Positions 1 to 6,153 of a stretch of 16,937 nucleotides of DNA are shown one piece after another. The position numbers and the translations under genes are program-made. This DNA is from Chloroflexota bacterium (GTDB lineage Bacteria; Chloroflexota; Anaerolineae; Anaerolineales; DRMV01). How positions within the stretch are numbered: position 1 is the stretch's first letter; every line of letters begins with the position of its first letter. The notes under the pieces are model-generated. The model was not told where the DNA came from. It saw nothing but the letters and a program-made list of their open reading frames with translations, and made no database searches. The stretch spans positions 1-16,937 of the forward strand of contig JAADEP010000050.1 in NCBI GenBank assembly GCA_013153335.1. The letters are read 5' to 3'.

Positions 1-1179
1 TCATAGCAGGCGCAGGCCGGTTTCGAGCCGGGTGATGACCAGGCGTTGGATTTCGCTGGTGCCTTCGTAGATCTCGGTGATTTTGGCGTCTCGGTAGAAG
101 CGCTCAATGGGGAGCTCACGCGAGTAGCCCATGCCTCCGTGGATCTGCACCGCGGCCCAGGTGCAGAAGACCGCGGTCTCAGAGGCAAACAGTTTGGCCA
201 TGCTCGCGGCCAGGGTGTAGCGCTCCCCTGTTTGGCGGGCGCGCTCTTTGGCCAAGGCCGCGTTGTAGACCAGGCCGCGCGCGGCTTCGATGCGCGTCTT
301 CATGTCCGCGATCTTGAAGCCTGTGCCTTGGAATTCGCCGATGGGCTTGCCAAAGGCCACGCGCTCGGTGACGTAGCGCCGGCTGTACGCATACGCGCCC
401 TCGGCAATGCCCAGGGCTTGCGCCGCGATACCGATGCGGCCCGCGTCGAGCACGGCCATCGCGATTTTGAAGCCCTGGCCTTCTTCGCCCAAGCGGTTCT
501 CAACCGGCACCCGCAGGTTCTCAAAGCTGAGCTCGCTGGTCGCGGACGCGCGGATGCCCATCTTCTCCTCTTGCTTGCCCCGGATAAATCCGGGCCAGTC
601 GGCCTCGACGATGAAGGCCGTGATGCCGCGATGCCGTTTCTCCGGATCGGTCATCGCGAACACAATGACGTAATCCGCAACCGGGCCGCTGGTGATCCAC
701 GACTTGCGGCCGTTGATGACGTAGACGTCCCCTTCGCGCACCGCACGCGTGCGCATGTTCGCTGCGTCGGAGCCCGATGACGGTTCGGTAAGCGCGTACG
801 CACCGATGGCCTGGCCCGAGGCGACCGCGGTCACATACTTGCGCTTTTGTTCCTCCGTCCCAAAGGTCATAATGGCATGGTTGAACAGGGAATTGTTGAC
901 CGACATGATGGTGCCGTGGGCCGCGTCGACCTTGGAGATTTCTTCCAGCGCGAGTACATAGGCGAGCGTATCCAGGCCTGCCCCGCCGTATTCTTCCGGC
1001 ACCTCGATGCCCATAAAGCCCATTTCGCCCATTTTGCGCACCGTTTCCAGAGGGAAGGTCTCTTCCGCGTCGTATTTCGCCGCGACCGGCGCGATCTCCT
1101 GTTCCGCGAACTCCCGGGCCGCGTCGCGGATCATCCGATGTTCTTCCTGGAGGAGGTGTTCAAACACATAGTGGCTCAT
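1..1179 (-). CDS. Acyl-CoA dehydrogenase, short/medium-chain type
   Basis: FAD-dependent alpha,beta-dehydrogenation of acyl-CoA thioesters (fatty acid or branched-chain amino acid catabolism), passing electrons to electron-transfer flavoprotein in the cytoplasm. The 392 residues match the usual family length. Both family signatures are visible: GAYALTEPSSGSD at about residues 126-138, and a C-terminal block with QIHGGMGY, ELPIERFYRDAKI and IYEGTSEIQ. The Glu of YEG (about residue 372) is at the catalytic-base position of the short/medium-chain enzymes. The ATG at 1179 is preceded by AGGAG, and the stop is the first three bases of the window, so the gene is complete. It is transcribed away from the RNA-modification operon and has its own candidate promoter. 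The acyl chain preference cannot be read from the sequence. Family assignment is secure; substrate is unknown. Confidence 0.96.
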   Translation of the reverse strand: MSHYVFEHLLQEEHRMIRDAAREFAEQEIAPVAAKYDAEETFPLETVRKMGEMGFMGIEVPEEYGGAGLDTLAYVLALEEISKVDAAHGTIMSVNNSLFNHAIMTFGTEEQKRKYVTAVASGQAIGAYALTEPSSGSDAANMRTRAVREGDVYVINGRKSWITSGPVADYVIVFAMTDPEKRHRGITAFIVEADWPGFIRGKQEEKMGIRASATSELSFENLRVPVENRLGEEGQGFKIAMAVLDAGRIGIAAQALGIAEGAYAYSRRYVTERVAFGKPIGEFQGTGFKIADMKTRIEAARGLVYNAALAKERARQTGERYTLAASMAKLFASETAVFCTWAAVQIHGGMGYSRELPIERFYRDAKITEIYEGTSEIQRLVITRLETGLRLL

Positions 1180-1225
1180 GGTTCGCTCCTTTTTGGCCTC
1201 GGGTGAAGTTGGGTAAGCTGGCTAT

Positions 1226-1234
1226 ATTTTACCA
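1226..1234 (-). promoter_or_regulatory. Extended -10 promoter of the acyl-CoA dehydrogenase gene
   Basis: Read on the minus strand this is TGGTAAAAT, an extended -10 element (TGn followed by TAAAAT) in an A+T-rich patch within G+C-rich DNA, about 50 bases before the start codon. No good -35 box is seen, as is common for extended -10 promoters. It is back to back with the plus-strand promoter at 1258-1286. Confidence 0.5.
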
Positions 1235-1257
1235 TATCTGGCCCCCTAACCCCGCGA

Positions 1258-1286
1258 TTGACGCGTCCCCGGTCGTTCGGTAGAAT
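1258..1286 (+). promoter_or_regulatory. Sigma-70-type promoter of the RNA-modification operon
   Basis: TTGACG at 1258-1263 and TAGAAT at 1281-1286 are separated by exactly 17 bases. Each box differs from the housekeeping consensus at one position. Transcription would begin near 1293, leaving a leader of under 20 bases whose main content is the ribosome binding site AGGAGG at 1299-1304 ahead of the ATG at 1311. Confidence 0.75.
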
Positions 1287-1310
1287 GATGTTCCGTACAG
1301 GAGGTGCGGC

Positions 1311-1526
1311 ATGGCTCAAGAACAACCGACCGCGACGCTGGAACTGCGTGGAAAACGGTATACCGTGCCCGCGAACATCCCGATTCGTGAGGCTATTCGC
1401 CGGGCCGGGCTTTCGCCTGAAGCCGTGCTGCCCGTGCGGGATGGCGAGCTCATCCCCGACGATGAACGCCTGCGGCCGGGCGAGACCATCCGCCTGATCG
1501 CGGTTATCTCGGGTGGCGACGCCTAA
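1311..1526 (+). CDS. ttuB: TtuB/MoaD/ThiS-family ubiquitin-like sulfur carrier
   Basis: A 71-residue beta-grasp protein of the MoaD/ThiS/TtuB/Urm1 group. Such proteins are activated at a C-terminal Gly-Gly, carry sulfur as a thiocarboxylate and deliver it to a thiolation enzyme. The early LELRGKRYTVP strand, the IREAIRRAG helix, the PGETIRLI strand and the ending VISGG fit the fold. The gene lies 24 bases before ttuA, which points to TtuB (sulfur donor for 2-thiolation of tRNA T54) rather than to molybdopterin or thiamine synthesis. Two residues, Asp-Ala, follow the Gly-Gly (codons GGT GGC GAC GCC TAA), so a protease would have to expose the reactive glycine, as known for QbsE. The ATG has AGGAGG at six bases. 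MoaD or ThiS remain possible identities; the gene symbol depends on the neighbouring ttuA. Confidence 0.85.
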   Translation: MAQEQPTATLELRGKRYTVPANIPIREAIRRAGLSPEAVLPVRDGELIPDDERLRPGETIRLIAVISGGDA

Positions 1527-1550
1527 CATCCGCCCGAGGAGGAGTTTCGC

Positions 1551-2603
1551 ATGCGAAAATGTCGCAAGTGCGGCGCGCCAGCTGTGATCTATATGCGCCA
1601 ACACCGTTTGGCTTTGTGCAAAGAGCATTTTTTGGAATGGTTCGTTGAGCAAACCGCGCGTACCATCAAGCGCTATCGCATGTTCACGCCCAAGGACCGC
1701 GTGCTGGTCGCGGTTTCGGGCGGCAAAGATTCCCTGACGTTGTGGGATGTGCTCTGGCGTTTGGGGTACCAGGCGGACGGGCTCTACATCGGTCTGGGCA
1801 TCGACGGCGGCATCCAATATTCGGACCAATCGCGGGCCTTGAGCGAGCAATTCGCCCAGGAACGAGGGCTTCGGCTCCTGGTGGTCGATATCCCCGAGAC
1901 GTACGGTGTGAGCATCCCCGAGCTGGCGCGGCGCTCACGGCGAGGGAAGGGCAAGCCGTGCGCGGTGTGCGGCTTGGTCAAGCGGCACGAGATGAACCGC
2001 ATTGCGCACGATTTGGGCTACAACGTTTTGGCCACAGGGCATAACCTGGATGACGAAGCCGCGGTCTTGTTCGGGAACGTGCTGCAGTGGCAGATGGGCT
2101 ATTTGGTGCGCCAGGGACCGGTCCTGCCTGAAGCCCCGGGGTTGGCCCGCAAGGTCAAGCCGCTGGTGCGTTTCTATGAGCGTGAGACCGCGGCCTACGC
2201 GCTTCTGCGGGGCATTCCTTACATTTATGACGAGTGCCCTTATGCCGAAGGCGCGACGTCCATGGTGCACAAAGAACTGCTCAATCGGCTGGAAGAAGAA
2301 CGCCCGGGCGCGAAGCTGCAGTTTTACGTCAACTTCCTCAAAGCCAAAGAGGAGGGCTGGTTCCGCCAACCTGAGCCGCCCGCGTTGCATCGCTGCGAAG
2401 TGTGCGGGCAGCCCACCACCGCGCCGGGGTTGTGCGCGTTCTGCCGAACCCTGCGCCGGGCAGGCATCGACCCCGCTCAGGTCTACGTAACGCTCCCGAA
2501 GCCCGAAGCGACGGAACCCGCGGCCTCGGTCGCCGACCGAGCGGAGGGCGCGGCCGCTTCGTCCACGCCGGTACAACTCGCTGAGGAGGATACCGAACCA
2601 TGA
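1551..2603 (+). CDS. ttuA: TtuA, tRNA T54 2-thiouridine synthase
   Basis: ATP-dependent tRNA thiolase of the TtcA/TtuA group. It adenylates U54 in the T-loop and exchanges oxygen for sulfur from TtuB thiocarboxylate, giving s2T54, which stabilises tRNA at high temperature. Visible features: an N-terminal zinc finger (C4, C7, C23, H26), the PP-loop SGGKDS at 56-61, the iron-sulfur cluster cysteines C137 and C140 (CAVC) plus C229 (DECPYAEGAT), the GHNLDDEA segment at 163-170, and a C-terminal zinc finger (C282, C285, C295, C298). The two zinc fingers distinguish TtuA from TtcA. At 350 residues it is longer than usual because of an acidic, Ala/Glu-rich tail after about residue 316 that is probably disordered. 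AGGAGGAG precedes the ATG. Its stop overlaps the queF start (ATGA), so translation is probably coupled. Confidence 0.94.
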   Translation: MRKCRKCGAPAVIYMRQHRLALCKEHFLEWFVEQTARTIKRYRMFTPKDRVLVAVSGGKDSLTLWDVLWRLGYQADGLYIGLGIDGGIQYSDQSRALSEQFAQERGLRLLVVDIPETYGVSIPELARRSRRGKGKPCAVCGLVKRHEMNRIAHDLGYNVLATGHNLDDEAAVLFGNVLQWQMGYLVRQGPVLPEAPGLARKVKPLVRFYERETAAYALLRGIPYIYDECPYAEGATSMVHKELLNRLEEERPGAKLQFYVNFLKAKEEGWFRQPEPPALHRCEVCGQPTTAPGLCAFCRTLRRAGIDPAQVYVTLPKPEATEPAASVADRAEGAAASSTPVQLAEEDTEP

Positions 2604-3040
2604 CCTACATGACCCAACCCGAGGACCTCAAGGACTTGACCCTCTTGGGCCGGCCGGCGCAACCCAGCAAACGCCTTGAGACCTTCCCCAACCGCGCGCC
2701 GGAGCGGTACTATTTGGTCACCATGGTGACCGACGAATTCACCGCGCTTTGCCCTGCTACGGGGCAGCCTGACTTCGCCACCATTACCGTGGAATACGTG
2801 CCGGACCAGCGCATTTTGGAATCCAAGTCCTTCAAGCTCTACATCTGGTCCTTCCGGAACGAGCGGGTCTTTCACGAACACGTGGTCAACCAGATGCTCG
2901 AAGACCTGCGCGCGGCTTTAGACCCGCATTACATCAAGGTGACCGGTGCGTTCAACGTCCGAGGCGGGATCGCGATCACCGTCGAGGCCGAGCACGTCAA
3001 GACCCCTGAGGCCAAGCGCGCGGTCAAAGGCTGTGCGTGA
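2600..3040 (+). CDS. queF: QueF, NADPH-dependent preQ0 (7-cyano-7-deazaguanine) reductase
   Basis: Reduces the nitrile of preQ0 to the aminomethyl group of preQ1 with two NADPH, in the queuosine pathway that modifies G34 of GUN-anticodon tRNAs. This is the short single-domain type (146 residues, T-fold), like the Bacillus enzyme. The nucleophile C51 lies in ALCPATGQPDF, D58 is the proton donor, H92-E93 is the substrate-binding pair, and the family motif ESKSFK is at 74-79. All four key residues sit at a constant offset of four from the B. subtilis numbering (C55, D62, H96, E97), which makes the call firm. The start overlaps the ttuA stop and has GAGGAGG upstream. No preQ0-synthesis genes (queC, queD, queE) are in the window, so preQ0 must come from elsewhere or be salvaged. 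Confidence 0.95.
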   Translation: MTYMTQPEDLKDLTLLGRPAQPSKRLETFPNRAPERYYLVTMVTDEFTALCPATGQPDFATITVEYVPDQRILESKSFKLYIWSFRNERVFHEHVVNQMLEDLRAALDPHYIKVTGAFNVRGGIAITVEAEHVKTPEAKRAVKGCA

Positions 3041-3048
3041 GGGTACCG

Positions 3049-3867
3049 ATGGCCAAGTCCAAAGCCCGGGCCGATGTGCTGTTGGTCCAGCAGGGCCTGG
3101 CCGAAAACCGCTCGCAAGCCCGGCGGTTGATTTTGGCTGGCCAGGTCTGGGCCGGCGATCAGCGCGTCGAAAAGCCGGGCACGTTGTTGCCGGTTGAGAC
3201 CTCGCTGCGGGTCCAGCAAGGCCCGCGCTTTGTCTCGCGCGGGGGCGAGAAGCTCGCGGCCGCGCTGGAGGCCTTCCCCGTACCGGTGCAAGGCGCGGTC
3301 GCGGCCGATGTCGGGGCTTCGACCGGGGGATTCACCGACTGCCTGTTGCAACACGGCGCGGCCCGGGTCTATGCCATCGACGTGGGGCACGGCCAGCTCC
3401 ACTGGAAGTTGCGCCAAGACCCGCGGGTCGTGGTGATGGAGGGCGTCAACGCGCGTCATCTGGAGCGCCTTCCCGAACCCATCTCGTTGCTCACCGCGGA
3501 CGTTTCGTTTATTTCCTTAACCAAGCTGCTCCCCGGGTTCACGCGTTGGTTCGGACCTGAAGGGGGGCACGCGGTGGTGCTGATCAAGCCCCAATTCGAA
3601 GCCGGGCGCCGGGAAGCCGCGCGCGGCAAAGGCGTGATCCGCGATCCCCAGGTATGGGCTCGGGTGCTGCGGGAGGTGTTGGACGTTGCCCATCAGCAGG
3701 GCTTTGGCGTGCACGGGCTTCTGCCTTCGCCGGTGCTGGGCCCCAAGGGCAATGTCGAGTTTCTGGCCTATTTGCGTTACCCCGATTCGCGAACGCTCAC
3801 AGATGCCGAACTCCAGCGCGCGGTGGCGGCCGCATCGGCCTTGCGGGCTCGACCAGGCGGAAGGTAA
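3049..3867 (+). CDS. tlyA: TlyA-family rRNA 2'-O-methyltransferase (S4 plus FtsJ-like domain)
   Basis: SAM-dependent enzyme that 2'-O-methylates cytidine in 16S and/or 23S rRNA (C1409 and C1920 in mycobacteria), affecting subunit association and capreomycin sensitivity. Older annotations call it hemolysin A. An S4 RNA-binding domain covers about residues 5-60, followed by SRGGEK, then a Rossmann methyltransferase with the SAM-binding ADVGASTGGFTDCLL at 86-100. K68, D151 (DVSFISL), K180 (IKPQFE) and E237 (NVEFLAYL) fit the K-D-K-E set of this fold. I chose the ATG at 3049 because GAGGG ends five bases before it. An in-frame GTG at 3037 overlapping the queF stop (GTGA) is the alternative and would add four residues. 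It is the fourth gene of the RNA-modification run. Confidence 0.93.
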   Translation: MAKSKARADVLLVQQGLAENRSQARRLILAGQVWAGDQRVEKPGTLLPVETSLRVQQGPRFVSRGGEKLAAALEAFPVPVQGAVAADVGASTGGFTDCLLQHGAARVYAIDVGHGQLHWKLRQDPRVVVMEGVNARHLERLPEPISLLTADVSFISLTKLLPGFTRWFGPEGGHAVVLIKPQFEAGRREAARGKGVIRDPQVWARVLREVLDVAHQQGFGVHGLLPSPVLGPKGNVEFLAYLRYPDSRTLTDAELQRAVAAASALRARPGGR

Positions 3868-3912
3868 CCCAGGAGCGGCAACGCCGCGCGGCTTTGAGGA
3901 TGGAGCGGTGCG

Positions 3913-4641
3913 ATGGACTTGTATCGGGCAGGCCTTCGGGCCGAAATCGCGGTGCGCAAGACGCGTAAATACGCGACCAGCGAGAGCGGCGATACCCTCG
4001 AGGTGATCGAGCGGCCTTTGGGCGGGCTCTCGGTGGTTTTGGCGGATGGCCAACGTTCGGGCCGGAGCGCGAAGCACATCTCAACCATGGTCGTGCGCAA
4101 AACCGTCGCGCTCTTGGCCGAGGGCGTGCGCGACGGCGCTGCGGCGCGCGCGGCCGCAGATTACTTATACGCGGAACGACGGGGACGCGTTCAGGCCACG
4201 CTCAACATTTTGTCCGTTGATATGGTGAGCCAGACCCTGGTGGTGACGCGCAACAATCCTCTGCCCGTGTATTTGGTGCGCCGGGGGGAACTGGTGGTTC
4301 TGGACGAGGACGCGCGGCCGGTCGGGGTGCGGCGCTATACCCGGCCTGTGGTGACCGAGGTTGACCTCGAGCCCGGCCTTTGGGCCTTGATGTTCACCGA
4401 TGGCCTGGCCCACGCGGGTCAGCGCCTTGGCCGCACCTGGGACGTCGGTGCGTTTTTCTTCCAGGCCGTGCAGGAGGGCCTCACGCCCTATGGCGTCGCG
4501 CAAGCCCTGATCACCGAAGCCCTGCGCCTGGATGAAGGCCGTCCGAGCGACGATGTGAGCCTGGTCGTGCTGTACATCGCGCGACATCCGAGTTCCCAGG
4601 CGCCCATCCGCGAGATGGACATCCGGCTGCCCATGGTTTGA
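3913..4641 (+). CDS. SpoIIE/PP2C-type serine phosphatase
   Basis: A 242-residue single-domain metal-dependent protein phosphatase of the SpoIIE/RsbU group (PPM fold). The metal-binding aspartates are recognisable: LADGQRSGRSAKH with D45-G46, LSVDM with D103, MFTDGLAHAG with D163-G164, and RPSDDVSLVVL with D213-D214. The segment RNNPLPVYLVRRGE replaces the usual N-A-G-H-P strand. No sensory (PAS, GAF, HAMP) or membrane segment is attached, so the input must come from a partner. Related proteins dephosphorylate anti-sigma-factor antagonists, but no STAS or kinase gene is nearby. It lies 45 bases after tlyA; GGAG precedes the ATG at seven bases. It is probably in the same transcript. Its substrate cannot be inferred. 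Confidence 0.86.
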   Translation: MDLYRAGLRAEIAVRKTRKYATSESGDTLEVIERPLGGLSVVLADGQRSGRSAKHISTMVVRKTVALLAEGVRDGAAARAAADYLYAERRGRVQATLNILSVDMVSQTLVVTRNNPLPVYLVRRGELVVLDEDARPVGVRRYTRPVVTEVDLEPGLWALMFTDGLAHAGQRLGRTWDVGAFFFQAVQEGLTPYGVAQALITEALRLDEGRPSDDVSLVVLYIARHPSSQAPIREMDIRLPMV

Positions 4642-4678
4642 TGCGATGGCCGAGCGAGCCCTGGCGGGAGGTGAGCCG

Positions 4679-5083
4679 ATGACATCGCGAGGCGCGCGGG
4701 CGCGACGTCGGCCCCGGCCCGATGTCGCGCTGGTGGGGCCTTGCGCCGCGGGCAAGAGTACCATCGCGCGGATGCTGCAAGCCCGGGGCTGGCGGGCGCG
4801 CGCGATTGCCCAGGAGCACTCCTTCGTGCCCGACATGTGGCGCCGTCTGACTGATCCGCGGGTTTTGGTGTTTTTGGATGCTACGTGGGAAGAGACACGG
4901 CGGCGCAAAGGGTTGCGTTGGGACCGGGCCGATTACGAAGCCCAGCAGCGCCGTTTGGCCCACGCGCGGGCACATGCGGATCTGTACATTCGGACGGACG
5001 GCCTGAGCCCTGAGGCCGTGGTTGCGCGCATTGAGGCCTTTTTGCGGGCCCGGGGCTTACGCCCGGCTGAAGGCAGCGTATAG
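4679..5083 (+). CDS. Small P-loop NTPase/kinase-like protein
   Basis: A 134-residue protein with a Walker A loop, GPCAAGKST at residues 20-28, after a basic N-terminus (RGARARRRPRPD). The strand VLVFLDATWEETRRRK at about 62-77 looks like the second core strand and lid of a small nucleoside/shikimate-kinase-like fold. The short length and lack of a clear substrate motif prevent a substrate call. The start at 4679 is chosen because GGGAGG lies seven bases upstream; an in-frame ATG at 4646 has no such site. It follows the phosphatase by 37 bases, so the two may act together, but that is conjecture. It is the last gene before a structured non-coding gap. Confidence 0.72.
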   Translation: MTSRGARARRRPRPDVALVGPCAAGKSTIARMLQARGWRARAIAQEHSFVPDMWRRLTDPRVLVFLDATWEETRRRKGLRWDRADYEAQQRRLAHARAHADLYIRTDGLSPEAVVARIEAFLRARGLRPAEGSV

Positions 5084-5134
5084 CCGTAGCCGAACGCCGC
5101 TGCTATTGCGTGTAGCCAGACAGCGAGACGAACT

Positions 5135-5205
5135 GCACGGCGACGTTCGCCCAAGCGACGTGCCTCCTGCCAGGAGACCTGGCATGGACGTTCGACCCCG
5201 AACGT
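5135..5205 (+). other. Cluster of stem-loops in the gap before the short-chain dehydrogenase
   Basis: Within the 156-base gap 5084-5239 there are three perfect inverted repeats in a row: GGCGA/TCGCC around CGT at 5139-5151 (itself flanked by GCACG and CGTGC), TGCCAGG/CCTGGCA around AGA at 5168-5184, and ACGTTCG/CGAACGT around ACCC at 5188-5205. No U-tract follows, so they do not look like an intrinsic terminator. They could be a structured leader, an mRNA processing or stability element, or operators. No known riboswitch was recognised. Confidence 0.5.
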
Positions 5206-5239
5206 GGGGCAGGGCGCCGGGCGCAAACGGAGGATGGAG

Positions 5240-6067
5240 ATGCGGGATTTGGAAGGACGTGTAGCCATTATTTCCGGCGGTTCGAGCGGGATTGGCGCCG
5301 CGCTGGCCCGGGCGTTTGCCCGCGAGCGCGTGCGTGTCGCGCTCTTGGCCCGCCGGGAGGGACCTCTGCGCGCGCTGGCCCAGGAACTCGCGGCCCAAGG
5401 CGTGGAGGTTTTGCCCATCCCCACGGATGTCACCCAAGAGGAGGCGGTGCAGGCCGCGGTCGATCGCACGGTGGATAGGTGGGGCCGCCTCGATATTGTG
5501 GTCGCGAACGCGGGGCAGTACGTCCGCAAGCCTGTGACCGCGTGGACGGTCGAGGATTTCCAGCGTTCGTGCGCGGTCAATTTTTACGGCGCGCTGCACC
5601 TTGTGCTGGCCGCGCTGCCCGTGCTCCGTCGCCAACGCGAGGGCCATATTGTGCTGATGTCCTCTCTCGACGCGAAGAAGGGCCTGCCGCTGGATGGCCC
5701 TTATGTCGCGGCCAAGTATGCCCTCAGCGGCATTGGCGGGGTGATGCGCCAGGAGTTGCGCGACGAAGGCATTGATGTCACCGTGGTGTATCCTGGACGA
5801 GTGGATACGCCCATGATCGCGAACCTCAAGGTGCCCTGGATTTCGCCCAAATTGCCGCCCGAGAAGGTCGCGCGCGCGGTCCTCAAGGCCATCCGCAAGC
5901 GCAAGGCCGAGGTCATTGTGCCGTGGACCGGGTATTTGTTATACTTGGACCTACTCGCCCCGCGCTTGGCCGATTATTTGGTCAAGAAGCTGGGCTTGAG
6001 TGGCGAACCCCATCCGGCTTCGGGGCCGACGCATCCCCCTGAGGCCGAAAACGGAACCCACCGCTAG
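5240..6067 (+). CDS. Short-chain dehydrogenase/reductase (SDR)
   Basis: NAD(P)H-dependent oxidoreductase of the classical SDR family, 275 residues. The nucleotide-binding glycine motif is SGGSSGIG at 12-19, NAG is at 90-92, and the catalytic set is N114, S142, Y155 and K159 (YVAAK). LLARRE after the second strand carries Arg residues that favour NADPH over NADH. The C-terminal part (about residues 200-250) holds a hydrophobic helix pair typical of SDRs acting on membrane-associated or lipid substrates. I chose the ATG at 5240 because GGAGG at 5229-5233 is well spaced; an ATG at 5234 and a GTG at 5204 are in-frame alternatives. The substrate is unknown. The family call is secure. Confidence 0.92.
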   Translation: MRDLEGRVAIISGGSSGIGAALARAFARERVRVALLARREGPLRALAQELAAQGVEVLPIPTDVTQEEAVQAAVDRTVDRWGRLDIVVANAGQYVRKPVTAWTVEDFQRSCAVNFYGALHLVLAALPVLRRQREGHIVLMSSLDAKKGLPLDGPYVAAKYALSGIGGVMRQELRDEGIDVTVVYPGRVDTPMIANLKVPWISPKLPPEKVARAVLKAIRKRKAEVIVPWTGYLLYLDLLAPRLADYLVKKLGLSGEPHPASGPTHPPEAENGTHR

Positions 6068-6082
6068 GGGACGACCGGGTGG

Positions 6083-6129
6083 TTGCGCGAGTTCGATGGG
6101 CGCCTTACGCCGCCATCGAAGGCCCGCAA
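6083..6129 (+). other. Long hairpin upstream of the 519-residue protein gene
   Basis: TTCGATGG at 6092-6099 pairs perfectly with CCATCGAA at 6113-6120, and an outer TTGCG/CGCAA pair (6083-6087 and 6125-6129) can extend it. It ends 11 bases before the AAGGAG ribosome binding site of the next gene. A few T residues follow some distance away, so it may attenuate or stabilise the transcript between the SDR and the next gene. Confidence 0.45.
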
Positions 6130-6153
6130 GGATTTTGAGCAAGGAGCGCGCGT

